The position numbers and the translations under genes are program-made. A DNA stretch of 8,030 nt from an uncultured bacterium. GTDB taxonomy: Bacteria; Pseudomonadota; Gammaproteobacteria; Burkholderiales; Burkholderiaceae_F. Shown here piece by piece: positions 1 to 7,102 of the stretch (its first letter is position 1; each line of letters starts with the position of its first letter). The stretch covers positions 1 to 8,030 of the forward strand of contig CAJMRV010000077.1 of the NCBI GenBank assembly GCA_905215795.1. The letters run 5' to 3'. The notes under the pieces are model-generated. The model searched no databases. It saw nothing but the letters and a program-made list of their open reading frames with translations, and had not been told where the DNA came from.

Positions 1-53
1 ACTGTGACCGGCTAAAAAAAGGTGATGTCATTTTATACCGCAGGGAGAACGGT
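1..53. other. Foreign-looking edge segment, probable chimeric join
   Basis: These bases are visibly AT-richer than the tamB sequence that follows and include a run of seven A (14-20). The tamB frame has TGA stops at 5-7 and 23-25. A different frame, starting at base 3, reads CDRLKKGDVILYRRENG with A/T-ending codons (CTA, AAA, GGT, GAT, ATT, TTA) unlike any gene in the window. That peptide resembles the GDV-hydrophobic-YRR stretch of S26-type signal peptidases of low-GC bacteria, which is a recollection and not a search result. The join with tamB falls around 44-58. The simplest reading is an assembly chimera at a contig end; a real frameshift or insertion in tamB is the alternative. Confidence 0.5.
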
Positions 54-2854
54 ATGTCAAGGACATCAAGGACAAGAAGCAGAAGGCCGGCAAGGAACTC
101 TCAATCGACATCGCCCGTGCGGAACTCAAGGGCGGGCTGCTCGGCTCCCCGCTCCTCGTCGACACGAAGGGCCGGATTGAAAAGCGCCTCGCAGAAGTCG
201 GGGAAGCTCCGGGAGGTGAAGCCAAATCCAAATCCGCCGATCCCCTCGAGGGACTGCGCCTGGAGCTCCCGGTCCTTCGCCTCGAAGCGTTCGGGAGCCG
301 CATCGACGGCCATGCCGGTCTTGACGCCGGCCTCGTCGACGTCGCGCTCACGGGCCGCATTCCGTCCCTCAAATCAATCACCGACGCCGTCCCCGTGAAG
401 GACGCGGGCTCCGCGACGGGCTCGATCGACTTCGACGTCAAGGCCTCGGGCGACCCCGTGGCCCCGACGGTGAAGGCCCTCGTGAAGGCGGCCGACCTCG
501 TCTGGACCGCTCCCGCGACGAAGACCGTCGCCGTGCCCTCGCCCGACGGAAAGACGACGAAGGAGGCCCCGGTGACGGCGCGCATGAAGCGCTTCACGCT
601 CACGGCCGACCTCGCCCCGTATGAAACGAGGATGGGGAAGCGCCTCGGCGGCGCCGTGACGCTCGAAGCGGGCCGCGCCGGCACGAACCTGCGCCCGCGC
701 GTGCGCCTCGCCGACTTCAAGGCGGAGCTGACCGGACGCGAGCAGCGTCATGAATTGAGAATCGACGCCCTCGTCAAGCGTCTCCCCGAGGACCTCACGA
801 AGCTGAGGAAGGCGCGTCAGAAGATGCGCGCCAAGGCGGCCGCCGCCGGCGTGCCGCTCTCCGCGGTGCCGCGCACCCCGAACCCCGAGATCGAACGGAT
901 CACGTTCACGGCGGCCGTGCACGGCTCGGCCGCGCTCGACCGGAAGACGTGGATCGGACGGCTCGACGATTTGAAGCTCGCCACGCCCTACGGCGAGGTG
1001 TTCCAGAAGAAGGGCGCCTCGATGGGGGCCCTCGTCGAGAAGGGACGCTACCACCTCGAGAACCTCGTCCTCGTGACGAAGGACGAGACGATGGGCGTGC
1101 TCGAAACAACCGCCCCGATCCTCCTTGAGACGAAGCCCGTGAAAGCCTCGGGCGCCGTGAAGCTCACGGGCGTCAACCTCAACCATGCCAACGCCTTCCT
1201 CGAGGAGGCGGGCTACGAGATCGACGGCACGGTGAGCGGCGGAGCCGTCTGGAGCGTGAAGAGTGCCGAGGACTACAAGGCCGACCTCCATCTCGAAACG
1301 GACCGCATCGCCGCGGCGCCGCTCTTCGCGCCCGAAGGCGCCGGCCTCGCCGTCGAGAAGCTCGCCGCAGCGCTCTCCGTGGATCCGAAGGCCGCACGCA
1401 TGACGATGACGACGGACCTCGCGCCGCTCACGGCGGACGCGAAGAAGGCCCCCGTCGCGTTCAACCTCTCGCTTCTCGACCCGACGAAGAGAAAGCGCCT
1501 CGAAGGCCGTCTTGAAATCGGACATAAAGGTGAAGGTCCGGGTGAAGGCTCCGGAACAGGAACCGACGCCAAAACCCCGTTCACCGGACGCACGGGCGGG
1601 ATCGACCTCGCCTGGCTCAACCCCTTCATCAACGCCGAGGCGACGCTCGAAGGCGACCTCACGGCCGACATCGCCGTCGGCGGCGCCGTGAACGACCCGA
1701 CGTTGACGGGCCGCGCCGGGGTCGAAGGATTCCGTGTCGAGACGGCACTCGCCACGCTCAAGATGGAACCCAGTCCCCTCACGATCGACTTCCGGGGGCA
1801 CGAGAGCATCCTCAAGGGCGACGTCATCACCCGCGCCTCGCACCTCGCGCTCGACGGACACGCCGCCTGGGAAGGCGGGAAGGACATCCCGAAGATCACC
1901 GCGCTCGACGCACACGTCAAGGGCGACAAAATCGTCGTGGGGCTCCCCTCCTACGGCTCCGTGACGGTGAGTCCCGACATCACGGCCGACTTCGACGGCA
2001 AGCGCATGAAGGTGACGGGTGAAGTGGGCGTCCCCGAGGCCGAGCTCAACATCAACACGCTTCCGCCCTCGGCCGTCGGTCCGAGCGACGACCTCGTGCT
2101 CCTCAACGAGGACCTCGAGCCCGAGACGAAGGCCGAGAGCCCGATCCCGCTCTTCATGCAGGTCTTCGTGGACCTCGGTCCCGACGTCAACGTGAACGTC
2201 TTCAACCTCGCGGCGAACCTCGCCGGACGCCTCCAGGTGAATCAAGGGGCGACGGGCCTCGCCGTCGCCGGTGAGATCCGCATCCCCGAGGGCCGCTTCA
2301 AGGCCTACGGCCAGGACCTCAACATCACCGAGGGCCGCATCACGTTCGCGGGTCCGCCCGACAAGCCCTACGTGAACATCAAGGCGATCCGCAACCCGGA
2401 CGTCACCGAGGACGGCGTCACCGCGGGCCTCACCGTGGAGGGACCGGCCTCGGCCCCCGAGGTGAAGGTCTTCTCGGACCCGGCGATGAGCCAGGCCGAA
2501 GCGTTGAGTTATCTTCTGCGCGGCCAGGCGATCGGCGCCTCGGACGGGGACTCGGGGCTGCTCGCGAGCGCCGTGCTCGGGTTCGGGCTGAGCCAGACGA
2601 GCCAGGTGCTCGACAAGATCGGGAAGGCCGTGGGCCTGAGGGCGCTCTCGGTGGATGCCGTCGGCAACGGCGACAACACCAAGGTGGTCGTCTCCGCGAC
2701 GCTCCTCCCGGGGCTCGAGTTCAAATACGGCGTGGGGCTCTTCGACTCGCTCATGACCTTCACGCTGCGCTACCGGCTCTTCAACCGGATGTACCTCGAG
2801 GCGGTGACGGGCGCCGCACAGTCGCTCGACATGCTCTACCGGTTCAGTTGGTAG
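26..2854 (+). CDS. tamB: TamB, inner-membrane component of the translocation and assembly module (5'-truncated)
   Basis: TamB spans the periplasm from the inner membrane and works with the outer-membrane protein TamA in outer-membrane protein and lipid homeostasis. The frame is open for 942 codons from 26 to the TAG at 2852-2854. The C-terminal ~330 residues fit the TamB/DUF490 domain: the LSYLLRGQ motif (residues 827-834 from base 26), then KYGVGLFDS, TLRYRLF, YLEAVTG and LDMLYRFSW, ending in an aromatic residue. The upstream part is repetitive beta-rich sequence of the AsmA-like type. A Gly-rich linker of GEGP/GEGS/GTGT units lies at residues 502-513. TamB proteins are usually about 1,200-1,500 residues, so the N-terminus with its signal anchor is missing. 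There is no ATG, GTG or TTG in frame before GTG 395, and coding-like sequence continues upstream of it, so 395 is unlikely to be the true start. Stops in this frame at 5-7 and 23-25 point to a break at the window edge. tamA would be expected upstream, outside the window. Confidence 0.93.
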   Translation, partial: CHFIPQGERYVKDIKDKKQKAGKELSIDIARAELKGGLLGSPLLVDTKGRIEKRLAEVGEAPGGEAKSKSADPLEGLRLELPVLRLEAFGSRIDGHAGLDAGLVDVALTGRIPSLKSITDAVPVKDAGSATGSIDFDVKASGDPVAPTVKALVKAADLVWTAPATKTVAVPSPDGKTTKEAPVTARMKRFTLTADLAPYETRMGKRLGGAVTLEAGRAGTNLRPRVRLADFKAELTGREQRHELRIDALVKRLPEDLTKLRKARQKMRAKAAAAGVPLSAVPRTPNPEIERITFTAAVHGSAALDRKTWIGRLDDLKLATPYGEVFQKKGASMGALVEKGRYHLENLVLVTKDETMGVLETTAPILLETKPVKASGAVKLTGVNLNHANAFLEEAGYEIDGTVSGGAVWSVKSAEDYKADLHLETDRIAAAPLFAPEGAGLAVEKLAAALSVDPKAARMTMTTDLAPLTADAKKAPVAFNLSLLDPTKRKRLEGRLEIGHKGEGPGEGSGTGTDAKTPFTGRTGGIDLAWLNPFINAEATLEGDLTADIAVGGAVNDPTLTGRAGVEGFRVETALATLKMEPSPLTIDFRGHESILKGDVITRASHLALDGHAAWEGGKDIPKITALDAHVKGDKIVVGLPSYGSVTVSPDITADFDGKRMKVTGEVGVPEAELNINTLPPSAVGPSDDLVLLNEDLEPETKAESPIPLFMQVFVDLGPDVNVNVFNLAANLAGRLQVNQGATGLAVAGEIRIPEGRFKAYGQDLNITEGRITFAGPPDKPYVNIKAIRNPDVTEDGVTAGLTVEGPASAPEVKVFSDPAMSQAEALSYLLRGQAIGASDGDSGLLASAVLGFGLSQTSQVLDKIGKAVGLRALSVDAVGNGDNTKVVVSATLLPGLEFKYGVGLFDSLMTFTLRYRLFNRMYLEAVTGAAQSLDMLYRFSW

Positions 2855-2877
2855 GATCGGATCGAACACAAGCACAC

Positions 2878-2926
2878 GACAAGGCGGGCGGACTCCCGGA
2901 AGGGAACCGCCCGCCTTGTTCTTTTC
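2878..2926 (+). terminator. Intrinsic terminator of tamB
   Basis: A perfect 13-bp inverted repeat has arms ACAAGGCGGGCGG at 2879-2891 and CCGCCCGCCTTGT at 2907-2919. The 15-base loop contains a nested TCCC-GGAA-GGGA mini-hairpin. The right arm runs into TTCTTTTCG. It begins 24 bases after the tamB stop and should end transcription there. Confidence 0.9.
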
Positions 2927-3212
2927 GTCTTCCGTATTCGCTTCTTTGCTTGCTCTCTTCGTGTTCCTCCACCCTCGATGCCCTCATGAGGCCGTCCCCG
3001 GGATGGGTCTGAAACGTCCCCCATGCGGAGTACACGTGCTTTTTTTCTCCCTCGGAAAGCTCCCGCCGACTTTGATTTTCCACGGAGCGGATTGGGAATT
3101 CACGGCCTCCCATCCCGTCCTCCCTCCCCTGCAGGCACCCCGCCGAAGGGGGATTCGTCCGCACCAAAACGCCAAGCCCCTGATTCCTCACACGATTCAC
3201 GACGCCGTAGGA

Positions 3213-3240
3213 TTGACTTTGGCTAATGCATTCAAAGAAT
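3213..3240 (+). promoter_or_regulatory. Possible sigma-70 promoter upstream of hydG
   Basis: TTGACT (3213-3218, five of six matches to the -35 consensus) is followed after 16 bases by AAGAAT (3235-3240, four of six matches to the -10). It lies at the start of the AT-richer part of the interval. If used, it would give hydG a leader of nearly 480 bases containing the palindrome and the hairpins. Promoter-like matches are common in AT-rich sequence, so this is weak. Confidence 0.28.
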
Positions 3241-3318
3241 TGATAGTCACAACGCATACGACCCTATTCGGGCCAGGGGATTCTCGCACCTGAGGACTAT
3301 TATTTATGTTGCCTACAG

Positions 3319-3344
3319 TTCCAAAAGAACTAGTTCTTTTGGAA
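3319..3344. repeat. Perfect 26-bp palindrome
   Basis: The left arm TTCCAAAAGAACT (3319-3331) is followed at once by its exact reverse complement AGTTCTTTTGGAA (3332-3344), with CTAG at the centre. As RNA it could fold into an 11-bp stem with a CTAG loop, but no T-run follows, so it is not a standard terminator. As DNA it is a fully symmetric candidate binding site for a dimeric regulator. It sits in the AT-rich part of the gap, about 380 bases before hydG. Confidence 0.9.
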
Positions 3345-3360
3345 ATCCACATACCCGTTT

Positions 3361-3649
3361 GGAGGTATACAAGGGCGACGCGGCTCCACCCGATGGACTA
3401 GCGGATACAAACAATGGGCATCGTCATGGGGGAAATCCCCACAAGCGGTGTCAACCTCCTTAGAATAGACGCATTTCCGCCGCCGGACGCACCCCCGTCC
3501 GAGGGCGGGTTCCCACTGAGGGAATCCACGGAAAAAACATCAAGACGGGCGCGTCCACCCTGCGGCGCACCCCGAGACAAGGTCATTGCGAGCGTTCAGG
3601 CACCACCGCGCCGGAGACCGGGGGGACACATCCGTGCGTCCCCTCCCGG
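3361..3649 (+). other. Hairpin-rich region upstream of hydG (possible structured leader or ncRNA)
   Basis: Several helices can be drawn by eye. GGAGGT (3361-3366) pairs with ACCTCC (3454-3459), continued by ACA (3369-3371) with TGT (3449-3451), closing an element of about 100 bases. TGGGG-CCCCA forms a hairpin at 3427-3441. A 10-bp stem with a 3-base bulge is at 3480-3508 (CCGC plus CGGACG with CGTCCG plus GCGG). An 8-bp stem with one G-U pair and loop ACTGA is at 3507-3527. A hairpin with eight contiguous pairs and loop TCCG is at 3618-3649. No known riboswitch class was recognised. GC-rich sequence folds easily, so function is not established. Confidence 0.35.
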
Positions 3650-3708
3650 GCGGGATCCGTCGACCATCAAGGACGCCCCAACAATGCGTTTCCCCCTCAT
3701 GTACTCAT

Positions 3709-3712
3709 GGAG
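3709..3712 (+). promoter_or_regulatory. Ribosome binding site that sets the hydG start
   Basis: GGAG at 3709-3712 lies nine bases before ATG 3722. The in-frame ATGs at 3707 and 3713 overlap or abut this motif, and nothing resembling a Shine-Dalgarno sequence lies ahead of 3707. Initiation at 3722 (protein MYDPKS...) is therefore favoured. Confidence 0.7.
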
Positions 3713-3721
3713 ATGGCTCAC

Positions 3722-5143
3722 ATGTACGATCCCAAATCACCCCGCGCCGAGGAATTCATCAACCACGAAGAGATTCTTGAAACGCTCGACTGGGCCGAAG
3801 CCCACAAGAACGACAAGGCGCTCCTCGACGAATACCTCGCCAAGGCGGCCTCCTTCAAGGGCTTGACGCACCGCGAGGCGGCCGTGCTGCTCGCCTGCGA
3901 CGACGCCGAGTACAACCAGAAGATCCTCGACACCGCGATCAAGGTCAAAGAGCACATCTACGGCTCGCGCATCGTGCTCTTCGCTCCGCTCTACCTCTCG
4001 AACCACTGCATCAACGAGTGCACGTACTGCCCATACCACGCCAAGAACAAGCAGATCGAGCGCAAGAAGCTCTCCCAGGAGGAGATCGCCCGTGAAGTGC
4101 GCGCCCTCCAGGACCTCGGCCACAAGCGCCTCCTTCTCGAGGCGGGCGAGCATCCCAAGCACAACCCGATCGACTACATCCTCGAGTCGGTGAAGACGAT
4201 CTACTCGATCAAGCACAAGAACGGCGCCATCCGCCGCGTCAACATCAACATCGCCGCGACGACGGTCGAGAACTACAAAAAGCTCCACGAAGCCGAGATC
4301 GGCACGTACCAGCTCTTCCAGGAGACGTACAACCGCGAGACGTACGAATCCATGCACATCAAGGGCCCGAAGTCCGACTACTGCTACCACACCGAGGCGC
4401 ACGACCGCGCCATGGAGGGCGGCATCGACGACATCGGTCTCGGCGTGCTCTTCGGCCTGAACCTCTACCGCTACGACTTCGTCGGCCTGCTCATGCACGC
4501 CGAGCACCTTGAAGCCCGCTTCGGCGTGGGTCCGCACACGATTTCCGTGCCGCGCATCTGCCCGGGCTCGGAAGTCGACCCGAAGGCCTTCACGAACGCC
4601 GTCCCCGACGACATCTTCCTCAAGATCGTCGCCCTGATCCGTCTCGCGGTCCCCTACACCGGCATGATCATGTCCACGCGCGAAAGCGAGAAGACCCGCA
4701 CGGCGGCCCTCAAGCTCGGCATCTCCCAGATCTCCGGCGGCTCCCGCACGACGGTGGGCGGCTACACGATCAAGGACTTGAATGAGCAGGAGAACACGGC
4801 CCAGTTCGAAACGAACGACCGCCGCTCGCTCGACGAGATCGTCGCCTGGCTCATGAAGAACAAGTACCTGCCCTCCTTCTGCACGGCCTGCTACCGCGCC
4901 GGCCGCACGGGCGACCGCTTCATGGAATGGGCCAAGACGGGCAAGATCGCCACGTACTGCCAGGCGAACGCCGTCCTCACCCTGAAGGAATACCTCACGG
5001 ACTACGCCTCCAAGGAGACGGCCGCCGTGGGCGAGGCCTGCATCGAAAACGAAATCCCGAAGATCCCGCACGAGAAGATCCGCGCCGCCACCTCCAAGCG
5101 CGTGATCGAGATCGTCGAGGGTCAGCGCGACTTCCGCTTCTGA
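3722..5143 (+). CDS. hydG: [FeFe]-hydrogenase maturase HydG (radical-SAM tyrosine lyase)
   Basis: HydG cleaves tyrosine with S-adenosylmethionine to p-cresol, CO and cyanide, and builds the Fe(CO)2(CN)-cysteine unit passed on for H-cluster assembly on HydF/HydA. The 473-residue protein has the family's usual length. The radical-SAM motif CX3CX2C is at C96, C100 and C103 (CINECTYC) at the head of the TIM barrel. The C-terminal second-cluster motif CX2CX22C is intact at C387, C390 and C413. This motif separates HydG from the related tyrosine lyase ThiH. The LLMHAEHLE stretch (residues 256-264) has two histidines in the region where HydG holds its extra iron. Codon use is strongly biased to C/G-ending codons like tamB, with no sign of recent transfer. 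No hydE, hydF or hydA adjoins it; it stands alone between terminators. The start is chosen by the GGAG at 3709; ATG 3707 would add five residues. Confidence 0.97.
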   Translation: MYDPKSPRAEEFINHEEILETLDWAEAHKNDKALLDEYLAKAASFKGLTHREAAVLLACDDAEYNQKILDTAIKVKEHIYGSRIVLFAPLYLSNHCINECTYCPYHAKNKQIERKKLSQEEIAREVRALQDLGHKRLLLEAGEHPKHNPIDYILESVKTIYSIKHKNGAIRRVNINIAATTVENYKKLHEAEIGTYQLFQETYNRETYESMHIKGPKSDYCYHTEAHDRAMEGGIDDIGLGVLFGLNLYRYDFVGLLMHAEHLEARFGVGPHTISVPRICPGSEVDPKAFTNAVPDDIFLKIVALIRLAVPYTGMIMSTRESEKTRTAALKLGISQISGGSRTTVGGYTIKDLNEQENTAQFETNDRRSLDEIVAWLMKNKYLPSFCTACYRAGRTGDRFMEWAKTGKIATYCQANAVLTLKEYLTDYASKETAAVGEACIENEIPKIPHEKIRAATSKRVIEIVEGQRDFRF

Positions 5144-5253
5144 TCGCCACGACACCTTTCTGATCCCCGCCGGGAAACGGCGCCGCCTCCTTGTTCACTT
5201 CATCGAGGAGCGCCGCCCCGACACCAGGGAACTGGACCCGCCTCCGGAAGAAC

Positions 5254-5274
5254 GACCCGGACGCGGGTCTTTTT
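5254..5274 (+). terminator. Intrinsic terminator of hydG
   Basis: GACCCG (5254-5259), loop GACG and CGGGTC (5264-5269) are followed directly by TTTTT (5270-5274). The right arm can also pair with GACCCGC at 5235-5241, giving an alternative 7-bp stem. It lies about 110 bases after the hydG stop with no gene between, so hydG appears to be a single-gene transcript. Confidence 0.88.
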
Positions 5275-5414
5275 GCATCCGTGGTTTGAAGCGCCGGGAA
5301 ACCGGACGCCGGCCCCGATGCCTCCCCGCCTTCCGAACACGGGGATCGACGCCTCCTACGAGGGGTCCTTCCTCCCGCACAACGCCGATTTCTTCACGCA
5401 ATATCCCTGATTGT

Positions 5415-5490
5415 GGAGCGCTCCCGCGTTGAGTACGCTTGAGGTTGTGGGAGGCGCGACCCGCCTTTCCTTATTGACGGGGAGCGCTTC
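5415..5490. repeat. Paired GGAGCGCTYC sites upstream of the TPR gene
   Basis: GGAGCGCTCC (5415-5424, a perfect palindrome) and GGAGCGCTTC (5481-5490, one mismatch) lie 66 bases apart in the 270-base gap between the hydG terminator and the TPR gene. They could be paired operator sites or chance. No good promoter is visible: TTGTGG (5411) with TACGCT (5434) has 17-base spacing but only half the consensus bases. Confidence 0.35.
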
Positions 5491-5546
5491 AAAAGCAGGT
5501 GGCCATAACGGTTTCATCCGGGTGCTCCGCCTTCCGGGAGACATCC

Positions 5547-7058
5547 ATGAACGTCTTGGAACAATGCCGCCTCTGGCATGAAACGGAGCAGTACCAAAAG
5601 ATCATCGACACGCTCGAGGCGGTCGACGAAGCGGAACGCACGCCCGAAATGGACAGCGAACTCGCCCGCGCCTACAACAACGCGGCCGTCATGGACGCCC
5701 CCGACGGACGCAGGATGCTGCGCCGCGCCATCGAGCTCCTCGAGCCCCATGAAGCGGAACTCGGGGACACGGCCCTCTGGAACTTCAGGATGGGCTACGC
5801 CCGCTTCCACCTGGACCAGGACGGCAGAGCCCTGAAGTACTTCCAGCGCGCCGACGAGATCGAACCCGGGGACAAGGACACCCAAACACTGATCGACGCC
5901 TGCCGGCACAACATCACGCTGCCCCGTTTCCGGGAGAACTTCCGGGAGCGCACGGCGAGGGCCTGGAAGGCGTTTGAAGAAAAGGAGGCCGGACTCCGGC
6001 GGATGATGGATGCGGATCCCAAGCATGAAAACGGCGGGGACCTCATCGGCATCTGCTCGGAAGTGCTCGCGATCGTCTTCGACGAGGCCGCCTTCGAGCT
6101 CGGCTTCAACGGCGTCAAGCACGAACTGGTCCTCACGGCCGAGGGCGACCGTCAGAAGCTCTTCGAACTCGTCTACTTCAGGAACCACGCCCCCGCATCC
6201 GTTCTCGAGCACTGGAGCATCGTGGTCGGCCGCCGGGGTTCACCCGACATGGCCCTCAGGGTCGATGGAATGGATGTCGGCGGCGACGACGTCCGGGTGT
6301 GGCTCGAGCCCGACGACGATGCATTCAAGCTCACCGTCCACTGTCCCGAACTCGCCCGCCTGAAGGACGCGGACGAGGACCAGCGCTGGTGGATGCTCTC
6401 GCTCCTCACGGACCAGATCGTGGGCGAGATCCCCGCCATGCGGTGGATCACGGACCTCACAATGGCAGACGAGCCGCTCCCCGGGGAGTCGATCCTCCTG
6501 AGCGGGCTCCCCGCGAAGCTCACCTCGCTTGACAAGGACCTCTCTCTCGAGGCGGAAGACTTCCTCGAACAGACCCACGTGGGCTACGAGTTCGAGCCCG
6601 GGAAGGACGCGGGTCCTGAGTGGCGTCTCGACATCGTGGCCGGCTCGACAAGCTGCCCCGCGCTCATCGACGGCTATCTCGGTGAAGAGGACGACGTGGT
6701 CGACGCCTTCCACGCCGACGGCGTCGTGGCGGGCTTCTTCGTCTATCCACTCCATGGACTCGCCGCGGAAAAAGGGACGCAGGGCATCTTCGACTTCCGG
6801 GACGCCCTCGAGGAACACCTTGAAAAGGCCTGCGGCCCCGACGCCGTGAGGGTGCTGGGCGGCGCCACCGGCTTTCATCTGGGCTACCTCGACTTCCTCG
6901 CCTGGGACCTCCCGCTCGTCCTCAAGGAGGCGATCGACTTCTTCGGGAGAAGCGACGCGGTGTGGGCGGACTTCCACACCTTCCGGCGGCATGTGGGTTC
7001 GGTGGTGCTCAAAAAGCCCGAAGACGAGGACGACGAAGACGGCCGGGAGCCCTCCTGA
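5547..7058 (+). CDS. TPR-containing protein of unknown function
   Basis: This is a 503-residue soluble acidic protein with no signal peptide or membrane segment. Residues 1-120 are helical with TPR-like repeats: YQKIIDTLEAV near the start, ARAYNNAA at 40-47, and a good TPR at about 77-110 (LWNFRMGYARFHLDQDGRAL, then DEIEPGDKDT). Residues 125-490 form a long second region that I cannot assign to a characterised domain. It contains distinctive blocks: FELGFNGVKHELVLT (183-197), APASVLEHW (215-223), LLTDQIVGEIPAM (286-298), AGSTSCPALI (365-374), DAFHADGVVAGFFVYPL (386-402), LGGATGFHLGYLDFLAWDLP (437-456) and DFHTFRRHVGSV (475-486). The tail is acidic. The architecture resembles hypothetical TPR proteins I associate with gut bacteria, whose function is not known to me. 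ATG 5547 is chosen because CGGGAG (5535-5540) lies six bases before it; the in-frame GTG at 5499 has no such site. It is not operonic with hydG. Confidence 0.88.
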   Translation: MNVLEQCRLWHETEQYQKIIDTLEAVDEAERTPEMDSELARAYNNAAVMDAPDGRRMLRRAIELLEPHEAELGDTALWNFRMGYARFHLDQDGRALKYFQRADEIEPGDKDTQTLIDACRHNITLPRFRENFRERTARAWKAFEEKEAGLRRMMDADPKHENGGDLIGICSEVLAIVFDEAAFELGFNGVKHELVLTAEGDRQKLFELVYFRNHAPASVLEHWSIVVGRRGSPDMALRVDGMDVGGDDVRVWLEPDDDAFKLTVHCPELARLKDADEDQRWWMLSLLTDQIVGEIPAMRWITDLTMADEPLPGESILLSGLPAKLTSLDKDLSLEAEDFLEQTHVGYEFEPGKDAGPEWRLDIVAGSTSCPALIDGYLGEEDDVVDAFHADGVVAGFFVYPLHGLAAEKGTQGIFDFRDALEEHLEKACGPDAVRVLGGATGFHLGYLDFLAWDLPLVLKEAIDFFGRSDAVWADFHTFRRHVGSVVLKKPEDEDDEDGREPS

Positions 7059-7102
7059 AACCGCACGGTCCTCCTGAAGGGGAATCATCAAGGGAAGGAA
7101 AC

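Larger units (their letters stand above)
2931..3721. other. Long non-coding interval between tamB and hydG
   Basis: About 790 bases lie between the tamB terminator and the hydG start, far more than any other gap here. Open frames cross it on both strands, but they lack ribosome binding sites, show no GC-rich third-position bias, and overlap the terminator or hydG; I call none. Composition falls to clearly AT-richer sequence at about 3210-3350 and rises again toward hydG. Contents I can name are a possible promoter (3213-3240), a 26-bp palindrome (3319-3344) and several hairpins (3361-3649). Between 2931 and 3210 I see nothing convincing. Confidence 0.7.

Noticed and set aside
54..398. 114-codon plus-strand frame from ATG 54
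   Set aside because: It is an Arg/Ser/Pro-rich shift of the tamB frame; the tamB frame has the normal codon bias across the same bases.
374..2875. 833-codon open frame on the minus strand
   Set aside because: It lies exactly opposite tamB, is Arg/Glu/His/Val-rich as expected from the antisense of GC-rich codons, and has no family signature. It is a shadow frame.
3023..3052. Possible terminator from the T-run at 3040-3047 after AGTACACGTGC
   Set aside because: The preceding inverted repeat leaves no loop and has mismatches, so no stable hairpin forms.
3240..3253. FNR-like site TTGAT-AGTC-ACAAC upstream of hydG
   Set aside because: Only the left half matches TTGAT-N4-ATCAA; the right half has too few matches, and it is over 460 bases from the gene.
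2844..3293. Open frames on both strands over the gap after tamB (2844-3257 minus, 2916-3293 plus)
   Set aside because: Both run into the tamB terminator region, lack ribosome binding sites and GC-rich third positions, and look like no known family.
3414..3866. 150-codon plus-strand frame ahead of hydG
   Set aside because: It overlaps the hydG start by about 145 bases in another frame, is Pro/Arg/Ser-rich, and has no ribosome binding site.
3737..5155. 472-codon open frame on the minus strand
   Set aside because: It is antisense to hydG, whose motifs are unmistakable; its Val/Leu/Asp-rich composition is that of a shadow frame.
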